From Pomphorhynchus laevis (lineage: Eukaryota; Acanthocephala; Palaeacanthocephala; Echinorhynchida; Pomphorhynchidae), in NCBI GenBank assembly GCA_012934845.2, contig WNNJ02002122.1, positions 27,924-91,923 on the forward strand: a stretch of DNA of 64,000 nt, in the 5' to 3' direction. The position numbers and the translations under genes were made by a program. Positions 53,054 through 62,464 of the stretch are shown piece after piece. Positions within the stretch are counted from its first letter, which is position 1; each line of letters starts with the position of its first letter. The notes below the pieces were generated by a model. The model ran no database searches. It saw only the letters and a list, made by a program, of their open reading frames with translations, and had not been told where the DNA came from.

Positions 53054-53561
53054 AAAAAATATAAAACTCAATTAAATAACTATAAAATATAATACATTAA
53101 ATAATGAAATTTTAAGAATTGCAACGATTTGTAATGATATTGGCTTTCTTCAAAATCATTTAAATAATTTAATAGATACATATTTTAAACTAGGTTACTA
53201 TAAAAATAACATCAAGCAGAAAATAGTAAAATATACAAATCAACACAATAATATAAAGAATAAATTTAAACTCTTAAGTGGCAAATTTTTATGGATGGAT
53301 AATACATAATATACTTTGTATTAGAATAAGATACTAGATAGTTTTATCAAAGGAAATACATCATTAGCATGTATTTGGCCTCGCTGCTATGTTGGGTAGA
53401 GGAGTTAGTGGCCGAAACCTGATAGCATAGCAGTTCCTCCTGATGACCTCTAATTCTTATTCTGATACAACGTCTGTTATTTTTTAGTCAATTCATAAAA
53501 ATGACGTTTATTTTAAATTTTATTTTTGTATTTTAACTTGATTAAAATTGATTTAACTTGA
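53054..53561 (+). mobile_element. Penelope-like fragment F (RT C-terminus + structured 3' region)
   Basis: Bounded by an exact 27-bp duplication. It contains the coding end ILRIATICNDIGFLQNHLNN ... LSGKFLWMDNT, running past the usual stop, and the structured 3' region at 53328-53468. It ends before the family terminus, at AACTTGATTAAAATTGATTT, so it is truncated at both ends. Confidence 0.75.
53328..53468 (+). other. Structured 3' region of family P (copy F)
   Basis: Outer stem GTATTAGAATAAGA / TCTTATTCTGATAC (14 bp with one G-U), hairpins AAATACAT/ATGTATTT and GCTGCTATG/CATAGCAGT, and unpaired GAAAT, GAAAC and CTGATGA boxes, as in copy C. Confidence 0.65.
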
Positions 53562-53588
53562 TTAGAATATGTTTTACTTAATTGAATT
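53562..53588. repeat. 27-bp target-site duplication, right
   Basis: Exact copy of 53027-53053. Confidence 0.85.
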
Positions 53589-53640
53589 TATCAAATTCAA
53601 TTAAACCATAGACACTTATTTATATAACTATAATAATTAT

Positions 53641-53738
53641 AACGCCTATCTAACAAAAATTAAACCATCAAGTAAATATACATATTGGTAACGCCTATTT
53701 AACAAAAATTAAACAATCAAGTAAAAATAAATATTGAC
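53641..53738. repeat. Two 49-bp tandem repeats
   Basis: AACGCCTATCTAACAAAAAT followed by TAAACCATCAAGTAAATATA, repeated directly at 53690 with a few substitutions. They lead straight into Penelope-like fragment G. Confidence 0.8.
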
Positions 53739-54030
53739 CCCGCTGCTATGTTGGGTAGAGGAACAGGTACCGAAACCTAATAACATAGCAGTTCCTTCTG
53801 ATGACTTATAACCCTTATTCTGATACATAGTTTGTTATCTATTAGTCAATTCATAAAAATTGATTTTTATTTTTAATTTCAGTTTATAATTCATCTTGAT
53901 ATAAATTATATAAAATCTTATAACAATTATTTATTATTAATTAATTTTTTACTATTTAACTATTAAACTTTTATTTTGTATTATTTTTAATTTGCAATTT
54001 AAAAATACGTAGGCTCAGTTAGCTTATTTA
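53738..54030 (+). mobile_element. Penelope-like fragment G (3' region only)
   Basis: A more diverged copy of the 3' region: CCGCTGCTATGTTGGGTAGA, ACCGAAACCTAATAACATAG, TTCTGATGACTTATAACCC, then AT-rich sequence and the terminus TACGTAGGCTCAGTTAGCTT. The second hairpin keeps its pairing and the loop differs (GGAACAGGTACC for GGAGTTAGGGGCC). Confidence 0.7.
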
Positions 54031-55335
54031 ATTAGTCAAAAAATATTAAAGAACGGAAATATAAATTACGCAGAAACTAAAAAGAAGCCATCTTATTTCT
54101 AATTTATCCGGCATAATATATTTGTATAAAACGTTTCAAGCTTATACATCTTTAATATCTAATAATATGAGAAATATTTTGAGTATTAAGCGTTTGATTA
54201 CTTGAAAAAGTAACTATTAAATCTAATTGTACAAAATATTAGTTTACCACTGATTTTTTATATATTTAGAATTCATAAATATTAAAGATAATTAAAATAA
54301 TATTAAGGTATTATACAAATTTTGGTATTTAATTCACTGTTTTTCTCATTTAAGCCATTTGAACCACATGTAAATTTAATTTCAATATTACAAACAATGA
54401 ATGATTTGTCAAACAACAAATGATAAGTGCATGTTTTCAAGTCATTTGTTTAATCAAATTACATTGTTATGGGAGTGATAGAAGTCCGTATGAAATTGAA
54501 GATGGTCATCCAGATTATTTAAGTTTGTTCAACGTGTTAGGTAATCAAAGGTATTCTATGTTTTTTATATTTATTTTATAAAATATGAATATTATTTATT
54601 TGTTTAAAGCAACATTTAAATTTTAAATTATTTTAAATTTTTCAATTTTCAATTTAAAATTGTAAAAAAATTTAAAATTTTTAAATTTTAAAATTTAAAT
54701 TTTGCATTAATTTATAATATAAAATTTAATAAATAACTAAGGCTTGATGCATACTATTATTCTAATCACAATTCAATCACATTACACATTGAATCCTTTA
54801 TTATCATACGTGGCGAAATTTACAGACTGATGAATGATTCACAAAATATATATAGTTTTATATATTAGTTTTATATACTGAATATTTAATCAAATTGTTA
54901 AAATACGATCAAAATCTTGAAACACTTTTAGTACAAAAGTGTTTGTACTAAAAACAGTTTCATATACTTTTGTATGAAAGTATTCAACTGATGCAAAATT
55001 ATTTAAAACTAACTTCTTATTTACAGCATTAAATAAGAAGTTATTTAATAATGTTTCACCATAAATAGTGCAACATTACCACATTAATTTGATGTCTATA
55101 AATTTCATGTTTAGGGATTAATTTTCCGTTTAATATGGCAATTCGTATTAAAAACAGTCATATACGATATATCTTATTACTTTTTTTATTAAAGTTAAAA
55201 TTCATTAAATTATTATTATTCATCAATTTATTATTAAGTTTAAAGTTCAAGAGGATGAACTGCCGGCCAGGATTATATAAGATAATATAGCCGTTCATTT
55301 TTTCAGAGATAGTCTATGAAAGAACTATCCCTATT
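54031..55335. other. AT-rich non-coding stretch rich in palindromes
   Basis: No gene recognised. Short perfect inverted repeats include TTTTAGTACAAA/TTTGTACTAAAA (about 54927-54954) and AACTTCTTATTTA/TAAATAAGAAGTT (about 55010-55043). Confidence 0.5.
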
Positions 55336-55470
55336 GCTGATGCAAGCCGGCCAATTATTTAGCCGTTAATCGACGAATGTCGAACATACGTTTCCTGGGT
55401 CGCTCCACGAAGAGGCTAGTTTGCAAAAAATGCCAGTTTCATACTTAATCGAGTGGCACCTAGCCGTCTT
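55336..55470 (-). repeat. Right arm of the inverted repeat
   Basis: GCTGATGCAAGCCGGCCAAT, GTCGAACATACGTTTCCTGG, AGAGGCTAGTTTGCAAAAAA, TGGCACCTAGCCG. It is the inverted counterpart of 49944-50080. Confidence 0.75.
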
Positions 55471-55518
55471 ACTTTAATGTCTTCGGTTAATGTAACTTTA
55501 ATATCTTCAGTTAATTTT
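55471..55518. repeat. Two 24-bp tandem repeats
   Basis: ACTTTAATGTCTTCGGTTAA-TGTA and ACTTTAATATCTTCAGTTAA-TTTT, immediately outside the right inverted-repeat arm. A 75-codon frame starting at 55453 is probably accidental. Confidence 0.8.
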
Positions 55519-55870
55519 ACGTCATCTAGAATAATGCTCTTCAGTTGGCTATCTTCTTGTATATATTTATTCGTCATTTGTGTTCTAAAAAATTTTATTT
55601 GGATAAATTTTTTGTTTGTCCAAATAAAAGATAAAATGAATGGCGTTCGGTTTTTTTATGTAGCGATTGTCACATTTTAATTTTCATAATTGTAATTTGT
55701 CTTATTTTGAAATATTTTTAAGTTGTGCTTTAGTTTAGTGTTCTTATTTATTCAAATTTATGGTTTGGTTTTTATATTAATAAATTCTTTTATCATTCAG
55801 TTGTATATTCTATATATTGCATTTCTGTAATTTTGTACGTTTAAAATAAATTCGTGATGATATTAATATC

Positions 55871-56298
55871 CAATACAATTTCACTCTTTATTATAAATGT
55901 TTATTAAAACATTAAAAATTAGATATATGTTTTTAAGCAATATGCTAATTAATCTCTAAAGCAATGTTGGTTAACATACCTCTATATTTAGAAAAATACT
56001 TCTTTGAGCAATATGATAAATGCTGAGACTAAATTCCTCTCTTTTGCTCGTTATCTCTACATACAAGACAAAATTGGTATTTTTTAAATACTAAATGTCA
56101 CTCAAAATTCAAACCGTGAGCGAAATAATTTTCAAATTAAACATACATCCAAAATTTCGTTTTAAATCTAAAAATGAAAATTAAGCTAAATTTTGGTTAA
56201 TAAATTAGCAAGTTTAATAATTATTTGACATTAGGTTCGTGCTTGATTTGTTTAGACCATTACTAACGATATAAAATTTGTAAAATATCGGATTGATA
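55871..56298. repeat. Diverged direct duplication 2, unit 1
   Basis: CAATACAATTTCACTCTTTA ... TTATAAATGTTTATTAAAAC ... GTGCTTGATTTGTTTAGACC ... AATATCGGATTGAT. It aligns with 56926-57282 over its whole length. Non-coding. Confidence 0.75.
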
Positions 56299-56925
56299 AT
56301 ATGAGATTATTATCTCCTGCACCTTGTGAATTCGCGAAGTTCATCGATTCTCGCCACTGCCGTTTTGATCACAATTACTCTTACCACTCTAAACTCGACT
56401 AACTACATTTTGAAACCGCTTTCTGTTACGTATCTTTTGAATCACTTTTCGATTCATTTTTTTAAACTCACCTTCTTATCTCCATCTTCCAAATCTTACT
56501 AAATCCTGCCTTTTTTCCATAAATGTTCGTTCATCTGACCCTATTCTTCTCAATGTCGAGTTATTTTCCTAAACTGCGCAGTCTTTGTTTTTATTGTTGA
56601 TCCTCCACAGTGTAATATGCAGCTTTGCAATGCGCTTAACCGCCTCTTTCTCATGCTTAAAACACAGTATCTTCTCTTTATTGTCCATTAATTTTGATTT
56701 AATTATTCACACACTTTTAAACTCTCACACACTCTCCAATGCATCCACACGAAACTAATGACATTTTTTATATTTAAATAATCACATTTATTATATTCGA
56801 CATAAAAATTAATATTAAAATTTAAGGTATAATTTTATTAGTACAATTTGAAAATGTATTCAACTTCACTTACAGGATCATGTTTTTAAATTCTTAACAA
56901 TAAATAATAAAAAATAATACAATTT
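56299..56925 (+). other. Pyrimidine-rich segment between the duplicated units
   Basis: The plus strand from about 56320 to 56720 is C/T-rich, like the sense strand of LINE families B and C. A weak reading HCRFDHNYSYHSKLD resembles RLRRFDHTSYHLASLD of their RT C-terminus, but stops are dense and the rest does not align by eye. A very old LINE fragment is possible. Confidence 0.3.
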
Positions 56926-57282
56926 CTTATACAATTTGACTCTTCAGTGTAAATGTTTATTACAACATTAAAAATTATATACTTGTTATTTTTAGCAATA
57001 TGCTAATTAACCACTTTAACATTTCCTACTTTCGCTCTTTATCTCTACATTAAATACAAAATTGGTACTTTTTAAACACGAAATGTCAACCAAAATTCAA
57101 CCGTGGATGAAATAATTTTCAAATTAAACATAAATCCAACATGGCGTTTTGGATCAAAAAATGAAAATTAAGCTAAATTATGGTAATTAAATTAGCAAGT
57201 TTAATTAATTCACATTAGGTTCATGCTTGATTTGTTTAGACCATTACAAACGATATAAAATTCGTGAAATATCGTATTGATG
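56926..57282. repeat. Diverged direct duplication 2, unit 2
   Basis: TGTAAATGTTTATTACAACA ... TTAGCAATATGCTAATTAAC ... CATGCTTGATTTGTTTAGAC ... AATATCGTATTGAT. About 70 bp shorter than unit 1. Plain AT-rich sequence follows to about 57690. Confidence 0.75.
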
Positions 57283-57689
57283 AATTTTATCAGTTTTGTA
57301 TTTTGTTATATTAATTCAACTTTGAAGGAATACCGGTAACAGACAACAAAAACAATGTTCTATCGCTTTTATGAATGATAATTTGTGACAAAAATACAAT
57401 CGTATTCGTATTCCTAATTAATTCAATCGCTCAAATAATTTATTTGTCATGATCATTGAATTCTGTACTTCATTATCTGGCCGGTTTGTTTTTGGCTTTG
57501 ATTACAGAAGCATCTCATAATAATATTTAATAATATTTTTTATTTATATTTTTAATATTAATATATATTTTTATTAATGCATTTTTGAATAAATTATTAA
57601 TATATTAAATATTAGTACGATAATAATATTTCATTAACCATGTAATTATTATATCAAACATATGATCGATTTCAGATTTGACAAACTTC

Positions 57690-58325
57690 AGATTATATAA
57701 TTTACAAACATTCACATACTTTTATTTACACCCTATAGATTTTTCAATTTACAAATTTTACACAATTATGATAATACAATTTACACTCTTTTCCACAGAA
57801 TGTTATACGATTTACTGACTTTTACATACTTATATTTGATTATAAATATAATGCATTTTACCAACTCTTATACACTTTTATTTGCAGACAATACATCATA
57901 CAATATACAAACTTTCATATGTTTACATTAACACACTAGACATAATACAATGTACACACACTTTCATATAATTTTATTTACACACTAGAATAATACAATT
58001 TACACACTTTTACATACTTATATCTGCATACTAATTATAAAGGAATTTTCCCAAATAAAATTTACATTATATTTCATAATAATGAAATTTTTATAATAAA
58101 ATTTACACTATATTTCATTATAACGAAATATTCCTAATAAAATAATGTATATAAATTCATACAATTAACACATTTCTACACACTAAATATAATATTTTTT
58201 ACACACATTGGAAAATTATAATAACACTTCCAAATATTTACACACTCAATATTATACAATTTACACAGTAATGCTTATACAATTTACACACTTATATTTA
58301 CGCCATATATTCAATTAAACCACTG
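57690..58325. repeat. ACA-rich degenerate tandem repeat
   Basis: Phrases ATACAATTTACACACTTTTA, CATACTTATATTTAC and ACACACTA recur about every 60-75 bp with much variation. Low-complexity; no ORF. Confidence 0.6.
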
Positions 58326-58330
58326 TAGAG

Positions 58331-58890
58331 CACTTATCATCACACAGTAAAGATATTATCCAAATATTTGTTATTTATAACCCACTGCTGTATAATAAAT
58401 GTTTTTTACATAAAACGTACTATTGTTATTCTAGCATTTTTAGTGAAATAATTATTTTGTTAAAAACTCGAATTGTAAAATTACTTCTGTAAAATATATA
58501 CTTTATAATTATTATAAAAATCATAAAATAATATTTACTTAAATATAGATCGAATATTTATATTTAACTTAAATGATATAGTATTATTCATATTAAATAT
58601 TAAAAGTTGGATATTCCTCAACTAAACATCGTAAAGAAAATTTCGAGAAAATCAAATCGATTGTTTTTTACTTGAAACGTTTATTAAACTGACAATTAAT
58701 TTCTAGAATATTATATGTTTCGATTTATAAAATAATAATTTTTGAATAAAATATTTTAAAAGATGCGTTTTAACTTCCGCGTCATATATGCTTCCAATTT
58801 TAGTTTTTAATTGTTATTTTTCGAAATTACCAATAACTGTCCTTCTGTATACTATTTAACTTGTGTATTTGTTTAACAATTTTTGTCGCT
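58331..58890. other. AT-rich non-coding stretch
   Basis: Nothing recognised on either strand. Confidence 0.5.
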
Positions 58891-58894
58891 GCAT

Positions 58895-59040
58895 TGAAGG
58901 CTCCCACAATCCGCTCGCAGAAAAAATATCAATCACTTGACCTTAATCTTCCATCGTCTTACCGTCCTATCTCACTACTTTCAACTGTTTCGGAAATCTT
59001 AAATGTCGCATTTTGCGCATAGTCATGTCCTACCTAAATC
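58895..59040 (+). pseudogene. RT finger fragment of a family B/C-like LINE
   Basis: The plus strand reads QSLDLNLPSSYRPISLLSTV, SEIL, then after a frame change LRIVMSYLNPSNL. It matches LDSSLPSSYRPISLLPTLSK ... NTYLYSSNLF of families B and C. About 50 codons remain. Confidence 0.7.
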
Positions 59041-59059
59041 CGTCAAACCTAGAGATGGA

Positions 59060-59740
59060 TTGAAATGATGGTTAATATTGTTACAAAGTCAAGCCACCAC
59101 GGCGAAATCCATGTTGTTCAGGTGGGATCAGCTTGTATGAAAAGTTGTAAAGACTACGTGTGATCATGGATGCAGTGAATTCGTAAACATTATAGAGGAT
59201 AGCGATACCGTGATAAGCGTTTAGATCCGATGAATCACCTACGTGCTTATAAAGTATCTTGATTCTTGATTTCACGATTTTGGAAAAGCGCATCCGAATA
59301 ATATTTTGTTGAAAAGTTCAGTCCAATATTGACCTAGTATTTTAAACGCAGCCTTGATATGTTCGGTTGTGAATCCGTCTGTACCAGTAGCTTTATGATT
59401 CTTTATATTGTGCAGACAGCTTTTAAGTTCCGTGGTGGCAAATCGTTGGTTTGGCATGTTTCTTTGTGCGACAGAAAGGCCATATTGTAGAAGTTCATGC
59501 CAAATATGGTAAAGGTTATAACATCGATATGCTAAAGGTGCGAGAGTAATGAACTGTATAACCATTCAACGTTTGATCCCCACACAATAATTGAAATGTT
59601 GGATATCACTGACCCATTTCGAGACGAGCTCAATTTCAAAGAAAACTTTTCGAAGTCATCCAGTTCAGTTATCTCAACTAGCTTCTTGTCTTGTAGATTT
59701 TTCTGTTTTGCTACATCACAAAAAAAATTCGTTTCCACCT
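59060..59740 (-). pseudogene. RT fragment of another LINE (fingers)
   Basis: The minus strand reads FATTELKSCLHNIKNHKATG, TDGFTTEHIKAAFKILGQYW, TELFNKILFGCAFPKSW, then in a second frame KIVKSRIKILYKHVGDSSDL, NAYHGIAILYNVYEFTASMI and LIPPEQHGFRRGG. This is the pre-palm RT region (K..G.DG...E.L..., GD...YRGI.LL, Q.GFR.G) of RTE/R1-like LINEs. The active-site half is lost. It differs from all the longer copies in the window. Confidence 0.7.
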
Positions 59741-60135
59741 TGTGTAAACTTGATGTGTAGTGGGATCATATTTATCGCAGGAATGTCGATTGTATATAAA
59801 AATTCCCGAGAAAAAGCAGGCTATATTTCGAAAATATCAGAAATCAAACATTTTAATAAAATTTGAAAATGAATTAATTAAAAATACAAATATAATAAAC
59901 AACATCAATCAAGTGTCATAATTGAAAACGCTTACAATAATAACCATTAAATAAAAATGACTCATGCATTATGTAAGTCAAAAATGACATATAAAGTACT
60001 CGAGCCAAAACTAAGCGTTTCGAATATATTCTGTTAATCTCAATTTATAGAAACAATTACAATCGATATCAAAAGATAATATCAAAAATGATGAATATTC
60101 AATTAAAATCATTGAATAGCCAATTATTCAATAAA
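59741..60135. other. AT-rich non-coding stretch
   Basis: Nothing recognised. Confidence 0.5.
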
Positions 60136-60322
60136 TCCCTATTCTAATACATTATTCAGATACATCATATGCTATTTTTAATTCAATTAATAGCAATTTA
60201 CTTTTATTTTATATTTAACTTTTAACTTGATACATATATAAAATATTATATAATCATTTATTATTTATCTTTATTTTTAATTCATATAAAGCATGAAATA
60301 CGTAGACTCAGTTAGCTGAGAT
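60136..60322 (+). mobile_element. Penelope-like fragment H (extreme 3' end)
   Basis: CCCTATTCTAATACATTATT, an AT-rich UTR with the family word order, and the terminus AAATACGTAGACTCAGTTAG-CTGA at 60299-60322. Only the outer stem remnant and the tail remain. Confidence 0.6.
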
Positions 60323-60835
60323 ACTTAGTTAGTTAGACAACAATCAATCTCCGCATTTAGTGATACAAATCGCTTTCGAGTATATGCTGATAAATACCAT
60401 TATCAGAAGAAGAAAACCAATGATAATTCAATCCCGTTTGCGTCATTCCAGATTTCATCGACAGTATCGAAACGATTAAATCATAATAACAATTATCAAT
60501 ATGAATGTATTGATATTCTCGTCAGATTGTTCATCAAAAATCGAAAGTAAGTATCGCGATGGAAATCATTTTATTTTAAAAGTTAAATTAGATTAAATTG
60601 CCGAATCCACACCGGTAATTCGTAACGGAAACAATCAGATCAAACAGCGGTACTTTGTAAATCACTTGAAAATTCAGTTTTACGATTGCTGTTTCTTCGA
60701 AGTTCAGATATCAGTATTTGCCTAATTTATACAAAGCATTTTACTTATTTATTGTTTTTAATTATAACAGTTCTAAAATTCACGCATTCTCAAAGTTATG
60801 AGATTGTTTATACTGTGATATCGATTTGTCGGTTT
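60323..60835. other. Non-coding stretch
   Basis: Somewhat less AT-biased than its surroundings. Nothing recognised; short open frames have no visible similarity. Confidence 0.45.
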
Positions 60836-61336
60836 ATTTTAAAATACAAATTTTCAAATTATAGAAAATTTATGATTTTTCTAGTTGTGTTTTAACACAA
60901 TCAATTTTTGGTATCGTTTTGAAATTTTAAAATTATGCCTTTTAAAAATAAGTATAAAATATAAAAACAATTTTGAATAATTTAGAAATATATATTTTTA
61001 TATTATGATTTAAAATCTTAACAATATTTTATAAAATTTTATTTAAAAAATTCATGAGAAATTAATTTTCCCGCCAAATTTACGAAAGATTGTTTACCCT
61101 ACATTGATTTATTTAATATTAAAAGTTCAAAAGTGTAAGTACAACTTATATCCAACCTTAGCTAAGTAATTAACGACTAATCTAAACGGCAGTTCTGTTG
61201 AATATCTGTGCAATATATATTTATGTATAATATATAAGAAATATAATATATATAGTACTTTTCATTTCTGTTCTATAACCGTTATCTTAATAAAAGATCC
61301 AAATATTGTTTAGTATCTAAATAGAGTAAACTAAAC
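60836..61336 (+). repeat. Diverged direct duplication 3, unit 1
   Basis: ATTTTAAAATACAAATTTTC ... TGTTTTAACACAATCAATTT ... AAAGATTGTTTACCCTACAT ... AAAAGTGTAAGTACAACTTA ... TTTTCATTTCTGTTCTATAA ... GAGTAAACTAAAC. It aligns collinearly with 61492-61971. It contains a consensus-like splice donor word GTGTAAGTACA. Confidence 0.75.
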
Positions 61337-61491
61337 TTACCCATTTGATAAAACGTTGTTTCACTAAAATACCACTAGATTTCTTACAAAATATCTTTAC
61401 AATGCGAACTAAATTTTTTAGATGCGTGCCTTCGATTTGCAATTCAAATCAAGATATCGTAAATATAAACTAAACACATTTAAGTCTATAT

Positions 61492-61971
61492 ATTTTAAAA
61501 TATAGTTAAAAATTATTTAGAATATTTGTTCTCTTTTTTAATTTTGTTTAAACACAATCAATTTTTTGTAATGTAATTTTTAAATGTCGCCGTATAAAAA
61601 TATAACAAATTGAAAAATAATTTTGAATAATTTAGGAATATATTTATATTGTGCATTTGTTTTAAATGTTAACAATATTTTTTAAAAATTTATTAAACAA
61701 AATATATTTGATAGTTTTTTTCCAAACAAATTCATTAAAGATTGTTTGCACTAATTTAATTAAGTCGATATTTAAAGTTTAAAAGTGTAAGTACAGCTTA
61801 TTTTAAACATTTATTTTAAGAAGTAATAGTTGACTACTCTGAAGTGCAGTTTTTTACAAATTCTATATAATTTCAATGTATGTTTTGTACTTTGCATTTC
61901 TGTTTTAAATACGGGATCTTAATCAAACATTAAAATATTTTTTACTATCGATATATAGTAAACTAAGAAAT
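61492..61971 (+). repeat. Diverged direct duplication 3, unit 2
   Basis: ATTTTAAAATATAGTTAAAA ... TTTAAACACAATCAATTTTT ... AAAGATTGTTTGCACTAATT ... AAAAGTGTAAGTACAGCTTA ... TTTGCATTTCTGTTTTAAAT ... TAGTAAACTAAG. The segment AAAAGTGTAAGTACA is identical in both units. It lies upstream of the ORF at 62186. Confidence 0.75.
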
Positions 61972-62185
61972 CTAACATATTAGATATATTTTACAAAAGT
62001 GACATGAATGATAATATATAAATATAAATATAATAATATAAATAATATAATATATAATAATATATAAATCAATATATGATATGTAATGCGATTTTAGCAA
62101 GCGCGTAAATTGGCTGTATACCAAAAAATGTTACTACATAGTATATTTTAAATATTAACTCATATATGATGTGTTTAGTTACAAA

Positions 62186-62464
62186 ATGTATCCAATAATA
62201 TCCTTATTTTGCGTGATGTTAGCATCACTTATACATTTTAAATACCAAAGAAATGAAAATGCTAATAATAAATGTAAACCAAGCAAAAGAAAATTTTCAG
62301 ATGCAGGACGTATTGAGGAAATTCATAGAAAACGTGCTAAGCGATCATCCCGGAAACGTTCTTTAGACAGCGATGAAGATTATGATGAAACGCTAATAAA
62401 GCACCGGCGTGATAATTCTGAAAATGACGATTTTGGTAAGGCGGGTAAATTTATAGAAGCATGA
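62186..62464 (+). CDS. Small ORF with signal-peptide-like start and basic/acidic tail
   Basis: 92 codons from the ATG at 62186 (context ACAAAATGT). The N-terminus MYPIISLFCVMLASLIHF has the length and hydrophobicity of a signal peptide. The rest is highly charged: a basic part (KPSKRKFSDAGRIEEIHRKR, AKRSSRKRSL) with paired basic residues that look like prohormone-type cleavage sites, then an acidic part (DSDEDYDETL, DNSENDD). No Cys after the first helix except one. A GGTAAGG near 62433 could serve as a splice donor, so this may be the first exon of a longer gene. I recognise no family. The charged composition in an AT-rich desert makes a chance ORF less likely but does not exclude it. Confidence 0.4.
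   Translation: MYPIISLFCVMLASLIHFKYQRNENANNKCKPSKRKFSDAGRIEEIHRKRAKRSSRKRSLDSDEDYDETLIKHRRDNSENDDFGKAGKFIEA

Noticed and set aside
33239-53468. A canonical hammerhead ribozyme in the family P 3' region
   Set aside because: The boxes are in a workable permuted order, but an extra base separates CTGATGA from the stem and the stem next to the cleavage site does not pair well. I report it only as hammerhead-like, not as a ribozyme call.
55453-55680. A 75-codon frame near the right inverted-repeat arm
   Set aside because: It starts inside the arm and runs through a 24-bp tandem repeat and AT-rich DNA; the hydrophobic text is what AT-rich sequence gives by chance.
56320-56720. A family B/C LINE fragment
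   Set aside because: Only base composition and one short reading (RFDH) support it; alignment by eye fails beyond that, so it is listed only as a pyrimidine-rich segment.
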